Of a stretch of DNA of 64,000 nucleotides, positions 53,759-63,328 are shown in pieces (the stretch's first letter is position 1; every line of letters starts with the position of its first letter). The stretch lies in the NCBI RefSeq assembly GCF_029910655.1, contig NZ_CP123897.1:4391547-4455546 (forward strand), in the 5' to 3' direction. Under the pieces are notes generated by a model, which saw nothing but the letters and a program-made list of their open reading frames with translations, did not search any database and was not told where the DNA came from. This DNA comes from Methylomonas sp. UP202. Its GTDB lineage: Bacteria; Pseudomonadota; Gammaproteobacteria; Methylococcales; Methylomonadaceae. Made by a program: the position numbers and the translations under genes.

Positions 53759-53788
53759 AAACCGATTGCCCTAGAAAGCGTAACGAGA

Positions 53789-54892
53789 CTAAGCCAAAGC
53801 CGATTGAGCCAACCAGAATTCTCGAACTTCGCCGCCTTGATTCGCGTACTCAATAGACTGAATAATTGCATCCATCGAATAGTGATCCACTGCTCGGCGG
53901 CCGAAATGATCGGATATCCTATCGAAGCTCATCACCTCGCAAAACCGGCACAACGCGCAGGTCGAGTTATTTGGCGCCGTCACTTCCCGAACGTAGCCTT
54001 TGTACTCGTCGGACAGAATCAATGCGCTCAAGCCTTGTTCAAAAATATTTCCTAAATATTTCTTACCGTAACAGGTTGTCATTGCCCCTGACCAATCGAC
54101 ATAAAACCGGTCCTTATAGCCGGTGCAAGTATCTCGGCGTGATTGGCTGTTGTCCGTATCGAATAACCCGTCATTAAAACTCATGCTATTTTGGTGGGCC
54201 TCAATAATCGATTTAATCTCTTTTACTACCTGATAAGCTCTCAACTTTTCGTAGATTAACAATTCTCCGACCAGTTGATCGTTGGGTTTGCGTAACTCCA
54301 GAAAACCGACCCTGAAACTGCGAAATTGATGATCTAACAAATAAGCCGCAAGTTGCGGAAGCTCGTCGAGATTGCAACGCATCGCGACCGCATTCGACGC
54401 CAGATAGGGGGTGTCCGATCCCAAACGAAGTTTCGCTTCGTTGATTAAGTCTATGGCTCTGGCGATCTCCGAGAATCCCAACCCCCCGCGGATTTTTTTG
54501 ACGGTGACATCGGTGACACCATCCAACGAAATCGACAACAAGGTTAAACCGGACCTAACCAAGTTTTCGGCATCACCGGCATTACGAATCAGTTTGGCAT
54601 TGGTTTGCAGCGATACCGGAATATCTTGCGTCCGTAAATAAGCGATAATTTCGAAAATATCGTGATTGATCAGCGGTTCGCTACCGTCACCAATATGCAC
54701 CAAGCCAAAGCCATCAAAACCTTGCGTTACGGTTTTCAGCCGATCGGCTGGCATCCACCGGAATTTCTTCAAGTCATCGTGAAACGTACACATCGCACAA
54801 CTGATATTACAGCCCAACGACACTTCCAAATGTAGACTGGGTAACGTGCGTATGCCCAGCATTTGCTTGAACTCGGTCCGACTCATTAACAT
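53789..54892 (-). CDS. radical SAM protein with C-terminal Cys cluster (SPASM-like), 367 aa
   Basis: The radical SAM motif CX3CX2C appears in 'SLGCNISCAMCTFHDD' (Cys28, Cys32, Cys35), preceded by 'LHLEVS'. 'GDGSEPLINHDIFEIIAYLR' near residue 70 is the typical GE-like region. The C-terminal part has cysteines in 'RRDTCTGYKDRFYVDWSGAM', 'TTCYGKKYLGNIF' and 'CALCRFCEV', a SPASM-like auxiliary cluster set. In a glycan locus it could modify a sugar or a carrier, or a peptide not in the window. Confidence 0.83.
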   Translation of the reverse strand: MLMSRTEFKQMLGIRTLPSLHLEVSLGCNISCAMCTFHDDLKKFRWMPADRLKTVTQGFDGFGLVHIGDGSEPLINHDIFEIIAYLRTQDIPVSLQTNAKLIRNAGDAENLVRSGLTLLSISLDGVTDVTVKKIRGGLGFSEIARAIDLINEAKLRLGSDTPYLASNAVAMRCNLDELPQLAAYLLDHQFRSFRVGFLELRKPNDQLVGELLIYEKLRAYQVVKEIKSIIEAHQNSMSFNDGLFDTDNSQSRRDTCTGYKDRFYVDWSGAMTTCYGKKYLGNIFEQGLSALILSDEYKGYVREVTAPNNSTCALCRFCEVMSFDRISDHFGRRAVDHYSMDAIIQSIEYANQGGEVREFWLAQSALA

Positions 54893-54913
54893 AGCGTATT
54901 CCTGATTTAGCAG

Positions 54914-57900
54914 TTAAACAGGCTCGGACAAGCGCAGTGCAACGGAATCTCGAATACGTTCCGCGATACTCCGATAGGAAAACAAGCTCAAGGTTTTTCG
55001 ATAAGCCTTGTCGGCGATTTCCGCGCGGGCGCCCTCGTTATGCAGATAAAACTCGACTTGCCGGATCAAGTCTTTTTCATCCGCGTAATAAGCCACCTCA
55101 TCGTCGGAATAATATTCCGACAGCGGCGCGGCATCCTTGTAAATACGCCGGGACAACATAAAACAACCTGCCGCCATGATTTCCAACGCGCGCATGTGCA
55201 AACTGGTTCCGGGACTGCCGTTAAAACAAATTCGCGAGCGATTCATTAATTCGTTGATATTATCGCCGTTTTCGGCGACGCCGTGCGCGTAAGGCGAAAA
55301 CTTGGCAAGTTTATCCCAATTTCTACCGTATAGCGCCAACTCGATATTCAGCCCGGCATCGAGCAATGCGGAGATCGGCCGGGTCTTCATCTCGGTTAAA
55401 TAATGATAGTGAAATCGACTACCGCTGCCGGCCATTAATTGATTAATAACGTCAATCGTGATGGTTATACCGTGGTCGCCCAATAATTGTTCCACCAACT
55501 TAAATTTACCGATTTGATTATCTAGGCAAAAGCGGTGAAATTGATCGATCGGCAACTGATCGGTATATTCTAAAATAACCCGGTATATCCTGTTTAAAAT
55601 ATCGACAGTCAGTTTCCGCTGTTTCAGTAAGCTCAATTCGGTCGAGTCGTAATTATTAAAACTTCCCTGACCGGATCGAAACGGGGACAGCGTTTTTGCC
55701 GGATCGATCAGATGGGTAATAAACAAGAAGTCGTATTGGTAGGCGCGGTTTTGGATCGGATAATAATAGGCGTCGTTAAAGCCGAGCGGTAAATATTCGA
55801 CCGGAAAACTGGCATATAATGGATTGCGATTTATCGCCAACCAATCCTTGGAAAATACGAAGGTAAAATCCCTGGATTTGACGGCGCGGCGATTTTGGGT
55901 AATCGACGGCAACATATCCTGTATCCAATTGACGAACGGCACCGGTTCCGGCAAGCCAGCAAATTCGTGGCGAAAATGATCGATGGACAGTATCAGGTCC
56001 GGTTTAAACTCAGCGATTTGCGCCACGATACTTTCCATGCCGTTACGGCGGAAATTAGCGGTATCGGTGGATAGCTGAATTTCCGCGCCGGCTCTGGCAA
56101 AACCGTCCAGCAAGTCCCGCATGCAATATTGCAAAAAGCTGGTAAATCGCGAGGCAAAGCCCATCACTCGAATTGGCGTTGCTGGGTTTTGCTGAAACTT
56201 GTCGCGCCAAGTTTCAAAACTGACTTGCCGGTAGTAATCGTCGATTATCCCCAGCAATTCCGCGTGAGAATCGCTTCTATAGTCCCTGGCCTCGTCCACC
56301 GCGTGCTTAATTTGCTGAAACTCGGTTTCCGTCGCGCTAACATTAATCGTCACTTCCGGCAAAATCGATTGCTTAGCATTCAATTCGGCGACAAACTCGC
56401 TAAAACCGGACGCTTGAAAGCACAACCATACTCTATTCTCGGCGAGCACGTCTCGAATATCCCGGACTAACATAGTAGCCAGCAAGCCGCCGAAATCGGC
56501 ATCGACCAGATAAATCGGAATCTCGAGATTCGGCATTTCCGCGATCGGTGTCGATGTGGCGGAAAATATTGCGGCTAATTCGCCGCCGTCGCCGATGCCG
56601 GCCAAGCCGTAACAAGGCACGTTAAAGCGTTGAGCCACCTTCGCCTGGGCGCGTATATTCCTGATGTTTTCGGCTTTTTTCGGCAAATCCAATTGGTAAA
56701 GCCGCTGCTCGCCGGCAAATACCGCGACCGCATAAAATTCGCCCGCGATGGCTTCGCCGACAAATACGTTAATTTGGCGATCGGCTAAATAAACACCGAG
56801 GTTTTCATAGAGCATCGGCCTAAATTGTTTTAGGGCCTGAAAATTACCGGACCAGCGTTCCGCGCATTGATTAATCTCCTCAGCGGGTCCTTCCAGCACG
56901 ATCGGCGGCTCGAGTATCTCGCGCCGCGAATTCGGCCGCGCATGATTGAAACTACCCCACAGTATCGGTAGAGTCAGCTCGTCGGCTTCCGGCTCGATCC
57001 GAACAACATTGTCGGCCCCGCAACGTTTTAAATGTTGGAAAACGGTTTCCGCCCGGCAGAAATTAAAGTCGTTTTTTCTAAACGGCAGCGACGCCAAGGA
57101 TTCGAATCCCACATCGTCGGCCAGCCAATAAACCATATTAATGACATCATCCGCCAGAAAACCATTATCCAATTGATTTTCCTGAATCAGAATATGCGGG
57201 CGGAATTCGACATATTGATTCAGCGCATCAACCCTGTTTAGCGTATGCAGGGTATCGCTAACCACATATAACATCACCGAGTATCCGCTTTTAGCCAGCG
57301 TTTCCGCCAGTGGACATAATACCGACGAAGAATTGGCCGCGTAGATAAGAACACGCCACGGCCGATCGGCGGCGAAATCCGGTTGCTGATCCAGCGCTTG
57401 CCGTTCCAACTCAGCAGTGAATTGCGCCCTGGTTTCGAACACCGAATCCAGCACCTGTTGGTAGTCGGCCATTAACTCGGGGTCCGCTCGCAATTCTTCC
57501 GGCAAACGCAATCGGCTGAATACCAAAAACTCCAGGATACGGTCCAAATCCACATGGATCAGATTTTCCAAATCGCTTGCCAATTTTTCGCCGTGGTAAT
57601 AGCAAAGCTGCAAACCGGTACTACCGTCGTCGGCAATCCGAACATTGCGTTGCTTTGCGGTATTCAAGGCCTCCAAGGCATTAAAAAAGTCGGTATCCTT
57701 ATGATTCGGCCGGTGATTGTCCGCGTTTCGCAATACCAGAATTTCTTCAAGCATATTGCCGGGATCGGCCGTTAAATCATGCTCCCGACCGTCTTGGTCG
57801 ACGACGTATTTCGGTATCGGCAGCGTGTTATTCGCAAAAAACTCGCTAAATTGATATTGCGAAACATAAATTAAATTCGGCAATAGGCTATCGCTTAGCG

Positions 57901-58024
57901 GCCCGTCGTAATAACAATATTGCAAGCGCTCCACGCCGGTTTCGTCGACGCAACGGTTTTGCCGCTCGGCTTCTAGCAAAGCCAATTTCAGATCGAGAAA
58001 ATAGCAATCCGGTCTAACGGCCAT
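54914..58024 (-). CDS. large multi-domain glycosyltransferase with duplicated YCYYDG module
   Basis: The start used is the ATG of 'MAVRPDCYFLDLKLALLEAE', which lies just after the preceding stop; an in-frame GTG at 58096 would add 24 residues and overlap that gene. From that GTG numbering, two copies of a roughly 60-residue module lie at about 38-95 ('LQYCYYDGPLSD') and 141-200 ('LQLCYYHGEKLASD'). A GT-like region follows (about 245-600, no clear donor motif), then a second GT-B-like region with 'VPFVNWIQDMLPSITQNRRA', 'IELALYGRNWDKLA' and 'GTSLHMRALEIMAAGCFMLS'. The role is probably in building the glycan; the module is unassigned. Confidence 0.75.
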   Translation of the reverse strand: MAVRPDCYFLDLKLALLEAERQNRCVDETGVERLQYCYYDGPLSDSLLPNLIYVSQYQFSEFFANNTLPIPKYVVDQDGREHDLTADPGNMLEEILVLRNADNHRPNHKDTDFFNALEALNTAKQRNVRIADDGSTGLQLCYYHGEKLASDLENLIHVDLDRILEFLVFSRLRLPEELRADPELMADYQQVLDSVFETRAQFTAELERQALDQQPDFAADRPWRVLIYAANSSSVLCPLAETLAKSGYSVMLYVVSDTLHTLNRVDALNQYVEFRPHILIQENQLDNGFLADDVINMVYWLADDVGFESLASLPFRKNDFNFCRAETVFQHLKRCGADNVVRIEPEADELTLPILWGSFNHARPNSRREILEPPIVLEGPAEEINQCAERWSGNFQALKQFRPMLYENLGVYLADRQINVFVGEAIAGEFYAVAVFAGEQRLYQLDLPKKAENIRNIRAQAKVAQRFNVPCYGLAGIGDGGELAAIFSATSTPIAEMPNLEIPIYLVDADFGGLLATMLVRDIRDVLAENRVWLCFQASGFSEFVAELNAKQSILPEVTINVSATETEFQQIKHAVDEARDYRSDSHAELLGIIDDYYRQVSFETWRDKFQQNPATPIRVMGFASRFTSFLQYCMRDLLDGFARAGAEIQLSTDTANFRRNGMESIVAQIAEFKPDLILSIDHFRHEFAGLPEPVPFVNWIQDMLPSITQNRRAVKSRDFTFVFSKDWLAINRNPLYASFPVEYLPLGFNDAYYYPIQNRAYQYDFLFITHLIDPAKTLSPFRSGQGSFNNYDSTELSLLKQRKLTVDILNRIYRVILEYTDQLPIDQFHRFCLDNQIGKFKLVEQLLGDHGITITIDVINQLMAGSGSRFHYHYLTEMKTRPISALLDAGLNIELALYGRNWDKLAKFSPYAHGVAENGDNINELMNRSRICFNGSPGTSLHMRALEIMAAGCFMLSRRIYKDAAPLSEYYSDDEVAYYADEKDLIRQVEFYLHNEGARAEIADKAYRKTLSLFSYRSIAERIRDSVALRLSEPV

Positions 58025-58043
58025 GGCGTCATTTAAGGTTGGA

Positions 58044-59864
58044 TTAGCGGCCGACAAACATTGAAATCCGGCTCTGCTTGGCTTGGCTAAGTTCACCGAT
58101 ATTGCTGTGTTTAATAAAGTTATCGACGGCTGCGGTATAAGTAAACCGTTCAGCGATAACCGTGGGTGAAAGCGCCGGCCGGGCTTGTGTTTTTAATATC
58201 TCCAGCAATTCCCGACGGGTTTTAAAAAACAAACAGGCGTCGTCCCAGTGCGGCTTTTCCGCCACGTCGCGGCAATCGTAGACCAGCGGAATGCAGCCGC
58301 AGGCCGCGGCTTCGGCCAAACGTTGGGAATTGATTTCGAAAGGATGGGACACCAGCGCGTAACGCGCCGAACGATACACATCGGCAACCTGCGTGCCGTG
58401 TTTCAACTCGCCGTTGAAATGGGCGGCCACATCGGGATCTTGCTCCCAGTAGCGCCCGTAAATGTCTACCGGCATTGCCGTGGATTCGCACAGCCATTTC
58501 ACCGAATAATCGCGTATTGCGTAATGCAATAAATTCCAAAATACGAAGGCGGGCGGCAATCTAAAGCGTACCGCGATTTCGCCGGCCATCGACTCGGTGA
58601 CAATCTCGCCGTTATCTATTTTTTCGATAAAAACCTCTACAATTTCGCGCTGCTCCGGACGACTTAAATCGACCGAGTTGAGATACGAACTACCGACGAA
58701 TACGACCTTGTTTTGCCGCTCGATGTCGCCATCGGTATTGAATATCTCGTCATCGACCGCGAAATGTTGGCGAACGATATTTTTCGCACCGGTTAACGCC
58801 AAATGGCGGTCGAGTACCGGCGAAATCGAAAACACATAGTCATTGCCTCGCCAACGTAGTGCTTTATGTTCGGTAATTTGCGGCATGCTGTCCTGCCACC
58901 AAGAGATATGCGTGACATTATCGTTAAGCGCCAAATTATTTAATTGATTGACGTAAAAAATAACGTGGGGATTAAATTCGATATAGTTTCGGTAGAACTT
59001 AATCAGGTTATTGGTTTCCATTTCCCCGTCTTCCATGTAAAACCATACTTGGTATCCGCGCTTTTCGAAGGCCTTGGCGACCGCCCGCGAGCAATATTGC
59101 ATAACCGTGGTCAATCGGCTCGACGGCAGCATGATTTTCAGTGGCTCGCCGTCGTGAAATTTAGGCGTTACTTGTTTCGCTTGCGCCAGCAATTGCGAAA
59201 TCAAGGTCCGCCGCTGCTGTTTAACTTCATTAACGATCGTCTCGAATCCGCTCCGAATCGAGGTTTTTAACTCGTCTTCCAACTCGTCCGGCAATTCGAT
59301 TTTCGTCGGCAGCCGGTAAGCAGTATCGACAAAGAACTCAATGGCTTGATCCAATTCCAAATGCAGCAGATTTTCTATGCCGTGCTCGGGTAGTTCCCCG
59401 CGGTAATAACAGATTTGCAAACCGTCTATCGTCGGATGTCCGCAATAAATTCGGTTCCGTTGTTTGGCGACATTTAACGCTAATAACGGATCGGCGAAAA
59501 AACTGTCCGCATGAATATAATCGACGACTTTATATTGCGTACGCTGCTGATGAATTTCGTCGATAATATCGGCCGGTATCTCGTTGAAATGCACGACGCC
59601 CTCGTGCGAAATAGCAATTAACTCAGGTATCGGCAAATGATTATGCGAAAAGAATTCGCTAAAATTGTCGGCGGGTACCTGAATAAAGTTCTGCAATACA
59701 ATGTCGGTGAGCGGACCGTCGTAATAGCAATATTGCGGCCGAGTCCGGCCGTTTTCGACCACCGGATTTTGTTTAAGCGCGGTCAGATAGGCATCTTCTA
59801 TATTCATAAAAAATGCATCCTTCGCCGAATCGTGTTGGCTTTGCGTCTCGCTCACTGGATTCAT
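58044..59864 (-). CDS. glycosyltransferase with duplicated YCYYDG module (606 aa)
   Basis: The N-terminal 190 residues hold two copies of the module also found in the next gene: 24-80 ('PQYCYYDGPLTDIVLQNF') and 127-186 ('LQICYYRGELPEHGIENLLH'). The C-terminal part is a CgeB-type glycosyltransferase: 'HVIFYVNQLNNLALNDNVTH' and 'SWWQDSMPQITEHKAL', then 'VDIYGRYWEQDPDVAAHF' and 'EINSQRLAEAAACGCIPLVY', the donor-side motif. It is 23 bases downstream of the radical SAM gene stop. Confidence 0.78.
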   Translation of the reverse strand: MNPVSETQSQHDSAKDAFFMNIEDAYLTALKQNPVVENGRTRPQYCYYDGPLTDIVLQNFIQVPADNFSEFFSHNHLPIPELIAISHEGVVHFNEIPADIIDEIHQQRTQYKVVDYIHADSFFADPLLALNVAKQRNRIYCGHPTIDGLQICYYRGELPEHGIENLLHLELDQAIEFFVDTAYRLPTKIELPDELEDELKTSIRSGFETIVNEVKQQRRTLISQLLAQAKQVTPKFHDGEPLKIMLPSSRLTTVMQYCSRAVAKAFEKRGYQVWFYMEDGEMETNNLIKFYRNYIEFNPHVIFYVNQLNNLALNDNVTHISWWQDSMPQITEHKALRWRGNDYVFSISPVLDRHLALTGAKNIVRQHFAVDDEIFNTDGDIERQNKVVFVGSSYLNSVDLSRPEQREIVEVFIEKIDNGEIVTESMAGEIAVRFRLPPAFVFWNLLHYAIRDYSVKWLCESTAMPVDIYGRYWEQDPDVAAHFNGELKHGTQVADVYRSARYALVSHPFEINSQRLAEAAACGCIPLVYDCRDVAEKPHWDDACLFFKTRRELLEILKTQARPALSPTVIAERFTYTAAVDNFIKHSNIGELSQAKQSRISMFVGR

Positions 59865-59886
59865 CGCGCACCCGGTTTGGTCGATA

Positions 59887-61278
59887 TTAAATAAAATTAA
59901 TATGTTCCGGCGGATTTTTTAAATCCCACAGGAATTTGTTCACATAATCCTGGCGGCAGCCGATCGCGCAATCCTTGTGAACATCGACCGACTCGGCGAC
60001 GTCTTTGTGCACCTGCCAGTAGCGCTCGCTGTTGGCGACCAGATCGTAAAACGAATCGCTGTGCAGATCGCCGATGTAAAACCGTTCCTTGTTGAAGAAC
60101 GGTCCGCACGGATAGATTTTGCCGTTGCCGGAAATCTGCAATAGAAACGGCGTGCCGAAGCATTGGTCGTATTTACGGTAGCCGTCCTTGTACAGATTGG
60201 TTTCGCCGGCGGCGTTAATCTTGTTCCATTTGGCCTGCACCACGTAGTGCTCGTTGCTTAGTGCTTCGGCCTGTTTCAATAGGTCGTTGACGTTCAGATA
60301 GGCGTCGTAATCGATGCCGATTTCCTTGTATTCGGAATCCGAGCAATGTTTGATGACGAAGTAATCCACGCCCAATTCGGCACCCAGCTTGGCTTCGGCC
60401 AGCACTTCGTCGAAGCACTCGGGGATCAGTACCATTTGCAGGCCTATCGTGCATTTGTAATTATTTTCTTTCTTGATTTTGACGAGCTCGCGGATCTTGG
60501 CGATCAGCAAGTCGAAATTGCCTTCCACCGACTGATGCACCCGGCGAAAACCTTCCGGCGTGCCGGCGGACAGGTTGAAGCGAATGTAGCTCATGTTTTT
60601 CAGCAGGTCGTGGGCGCGATCCATGTCCAAGGCGATGCCGTTGGTCGCCATCGCGGTGTCTATGCCCAATTCGCCGGCCAACACGGTCGCGTCGTACAAA
60701 GTCGGATTCAGCGTCGGCTCGCCGTCGCCAATGAAACCCAACGAGCGCACGCCCAGCTTGCCGCAGTCGCGCACGAAATTTAGCAGCGCCTCGCGGCCTA
60801 TCATCGCGCCTTTGGTCATGTTCTGTACCACCGCATAGCAGTACAAGCAGGCGGTGTTGCAGAACTTGGTCAAACCCATGTCGATATGCACCGGGGCGAA
60901 ACGCTGGCCGTTTTGCCAAGCCTGCACCCGGTCCAAGTGATGCATCATCTTGTGGCCGTCGAAGCGGAAGCGTTCGCGCTGAGTACGGAAGCTGGGGCCG
61001 GTGAACTGGTTGGGCACCGAAGGCTCGTGTTCGCAGCCGGCCTCCAGGCGCACGATGCCTTCCTGGCCGTCGTGCGACACGGTCTTGAATTTCTGCCCCG
61101 GCAAACGGCTTAACTGGCTGGTGTCGATGACCTGATAGTCTTGCGACAAGGCGCTGCGATCGACGATCTGATTGGAGGTCCGCAACTTGTGGCCGGGCTT
61201 GTTGAACAACGGCGCGTCTTCCGGGATGGAGGTGACCGCGGCGTTGCCGAATCGGTTGATGTGCTCGGGTTTGGACAT
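59887..61278 (-). CDS. radical SAM/SPASM protein (463 aa)
   Basis: The radical SAM motif is Cys140/144/147 in 'LTKFCNTACLYCYAVVQ'. 'LGFIGDGEPTLNPTLYDATV' near residue 182 is the SAM-binding region. SPASM-type cysteines follow in 'DQCFGTPFLL', 'KIYPCGPFF' and 'HKDCAIGCRQDYVNKF'. About 110 residues precede the core and are unlike known families. It sits between the TPP-enzyme pair and the module glycosyltransferases. Its substrate may be a sugar-nucleotide made by those genes; this is inference. Confidence 0.83.
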   Translation of the reverse strand: MSKPEHINRFGNAAVTSIPEDAPLFNKPGHKLRTSNQIVDRSALSQDYQVIDTSQLSRLPGQKFKTVSHDGQEGIVRLEAGCEHEPSVPNQFTGPSFRTQRERFRFDGHKMMHHLDRVQAWQNGQRFAPVHIDMGLTKFCNTACLYCYAVVQNMTKGAMIGREALLNFVRDCGKLGVRSLGFIGDGEPTLNPTLYDATVLAGELGIDTAMATNGIALDMDRAHDLLKNMSYIRFNLSAGTPEGFRRVHQSVEGNFDLLIAKIRELVKIKKENNYKCTIGLQMVLIPECFDEVLAEAKLGAELGVDYFVIKHCSDSEYKEIGIDYDAYLNVNDLLKQAEALSNEHYVVQAKWNKINAAGETNLYKDGYRKYDQCFGTPFLLQISGNGKIYPCGPFFNKERFYIGDLHSDSFYDLVANSERYWQVHKDVAESVDVHKDCAIGCRQDYVNKFLWDLKNPPEHINFI

Positions 61279-61296
61279 GGCGAGTTCTCGAATAAG

Positions 61297-62373
61297 TTAA
61301 AACGGGCCGACGAAACTGCGGTCGGGCTGATCCTTGGCCAAATCGGATTGCAATTGCCGCCGGACGCTGTCTAATAGCGGCCGGCGATCCAATAATTCCA
61401 GCGCCGACTCGGCGATGCGCTCCGCGCCGGGGTAGTAATGGTTGGCCAAAAAATGCGTGGTCGGCACCGGGTGGTTGGGATAGGCGATCAGGCGCGGCGC
61501 TTGTTTTAACGCGTTCTGCTGCCGTTGATACAAGCGCGAGATCAAGGTATGGCCGAGAGAAGCCATCTCCGGAGCGCAATCGGCCACCAGCAACAAGCCG
61601 GTTTTGGCTACCGAGCGTGCGACAGTATCGACATCCAGCGGGGTCAGGCAGCGCATGTCCACCACGTCGGCTTCGATGCCGTGCTCGGTCAGTACGACTG
61701 CGGCCTTCAGCGCTTCAATCGTCATATGCGAGAACGCGGCGATGGTGACATCGCGGCCTTCGCGCAATCGCGCCGCTCTGCTCAAGCCTGCGGCGGGCCG
61801 GTCTTTATCGACTTGGCCGGTCACATGATGCAGCCAGCGGTGTTCGACGAACAACACCGGGCCGTCGTCGGCAATCGCGTCCAGCATGAAATGGTAGGCG
61901 TCGCCGGCCGTGGTCGGCATCACCACCTTCAGCCCCGGAACCTGGGCAAACATCGCCTGCAAGCTTTGCGAATGCTGCGGCCCCTGCCCCCAGCCACGGC
62001 CAATAATGACTCGCACCACCAGCGGCACGCTTTGCTTACCGTCGAACATGTAATGCCATTTGGCCGCGTTGTTGACCAGTTGATCCATCGCCAGCAGCGC
62101 GAAATCGATACGCTGATGCACCAGCACCGGCCGCATGCCTGCCAGAGCCGCGCCGATGCAGATGCCGGTCATGCCGTTTTCGGCCAGCGGCATGTCCAAC
62201 ACCCGCTCGGCGCCGTATTTCTCGCGTAAGCCCTGAGTGGTGGCGAAAATGGTTTTCGGATCGGGCACTCCCTCGCCGATCAACAGCATGTCCGGAAACC
62301 GCGCCAACCCGTCATCCAAGGCTTCGCGGATCGCCGCGCCGTAACTCAAGGTCAAGATCTCAGACATACACAT
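61297..62373 (-). CDS. thiamine-diphosphate enzyme, E1 beta-like subunit
   Basis: The 358-residue protein matches the beta subunit of 2-oxo acid dehydrogenase E1 and of related transketolase-like enzymes: 'LPLAENGMTGICIGAALAGM'-type region near residue 60, 'VVRVIIGRGWGQGPQHSQSL' near 118 and 'VVDMRCLTPLDVDTVARSVA' near 240. It overlaps the alpha subunit gene by up to 14 bases depending on which of two close Met codons is used. No E2 or E3 gene is near. Confidence 0.88.
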   Translation of the reverse strand: MCMSEILTLSYGAAIREALDDGLARFPDMLLIGEGVPDPKTIFATTQGLREKYGAERVLDMPLAENGMTGICIGAALAGMRPVLVHQRIDFALLAMDQLVNNAAKWHYMFDGKQSVPLVVRVIIGRGWGQGPQHSQSLQAMFAQVPGLKVVMPTTAGDAYHFMLDAIADDGPVLFVEHRWLHHVTGQVDKDRPAAGLSRAARLREGRDVTIAAFSHMTIEALKAAVVLTEHGIEADVVDMRCLTPLDVDTVARSVAKTGLLLVADCAPEMASLGHTLISRLYQRQQNALKQAPRLIAYPNHPVPTTHFLANHYYPGAERIAESALELLDRRPLLDSVRRQLQSDLAKDQPDRSFVGPF

Positions 62374-63328
62374 GCCGCTCCATGCTCGCTAATGCCGGCG
62401 CCGGGCCGGCCAAGGCTTCGGAGAAGGCCAAAGCAATCTCGGCGCCGATCTGTTGTTCCAGCGCCAGCAGGATTTCGGCGCCGACGCGGGCATCGGCCAA
62501 GGTCCGCCCGGTATGCAACAGCGGACAGCGCTGTTTCCAGGCCAACAGTTCGCCGGGCATGCGGTAGCCCAGCTCGTCGTCCTCGTTGGGACCGCAATGT
62601 TCCGGCCAGCGATGGGTATGCAATTCCAGGAACTGCGGGCCCTCGCCGTTGCGGGCGGCGGCGAGGGCGTTTTCCGCCAGCGCATGGACGTGTTCGACTT
62701 TATTGCCGTCGCCGCTGACGGCCTGCAAGCCGTGAGCGGCAGCAATTTGATAGATGTCGCGAGCCGGCTGGCGTTCGTATAACGGCGTCATCACCGAGTA
62801 TTGGTTGTTCTCGCAAACCATCACCAGCGGCAGTTTTTTCAGTACCGCGAAATTCATGGTCTCGTGCAACACGCCTTCCTCGAAACAGCCGTCGCCGAAA
62901 AACACCACCACGACGTTGTTTGAATTCCGGCGCTGTTCGCCCCAGGCGTAGCCGGCAGCGACCGGCACCGTGCCGCCGACGATGGGTGTGGAGGCGATAA
63001 AGCCGGCCGATAAATCACTCAAATGCATCGAACCGCCACGCCCGCCGCAACATCCAGCGGCTAAACCGTACAGTTCTGCGATCAGGCCGACCAGACTGCC
63101 ACCCTTGGCCAGATAGTGACCGTGGCCGCGATGGTTGCTGAATACCTTGTCGCTCTCGGTCAGATGCGCGCAAACGCCGACCGCGATGGCTTCCTCGCCG
63201 ATGCACAAATGGGTCGGGCAACGCATGTGCTGCTCCGCGTAGCGGGCTGCGATGGCCTCTTCGGCACGGCGGATGCGCAGCATCCGGTAATACAAATCTT
63301 GCAGTTCGGCGGTTGTCGGCACGTTCAT
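62360..63328 (-). CDS. thiamine-diphosphate enzyme, E1 alpha-like subunit
   Basis: The 322-residue alpha subunit has the TPP motif starting 'FFGDGCFEEGVLHETMNFAV' and ending 'VCENNQYS', plus 'NHRGHGHYLAKGG' near residue 67 with the catalytic histidine region. The start overlaps the sugar-kinase stop (ATGA). In a glycan locus and without E2/E3, the pair more likely forms or transfers a two-carbon ketol or acyl unit on a sugar than feeds acyl-CoA synthesis. Confidence 0.88.
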   Translation of the reverse strand: MNVPTTAELQDLYYRMLRIRRAEEAIAARYAEQHMRCPTHLCIGEEAIAVGVCAHLTESDKVFSNHRGHGHYLAKGGSLVGLIAELYGLAAGCCGGRGGSMHLSDLSAGFIASTPIVGGTVPVAAGYAWGEQRRNSNNVVVVFFGDGCFEEGVLHETMNFAVLKKLPLVMVCENNQYSVMTPLYERQPARDIYQIAAAHGLQAVSGDGNKVEHVHALAENALAAARNGEGPQFLELHTHRWPEHCGPNEDDELGYRMPGELLAWKQRCPLLHTGRTLADARVGAEILLALEQQIGAEIALAFSEALAGPAPALASMERHVYV

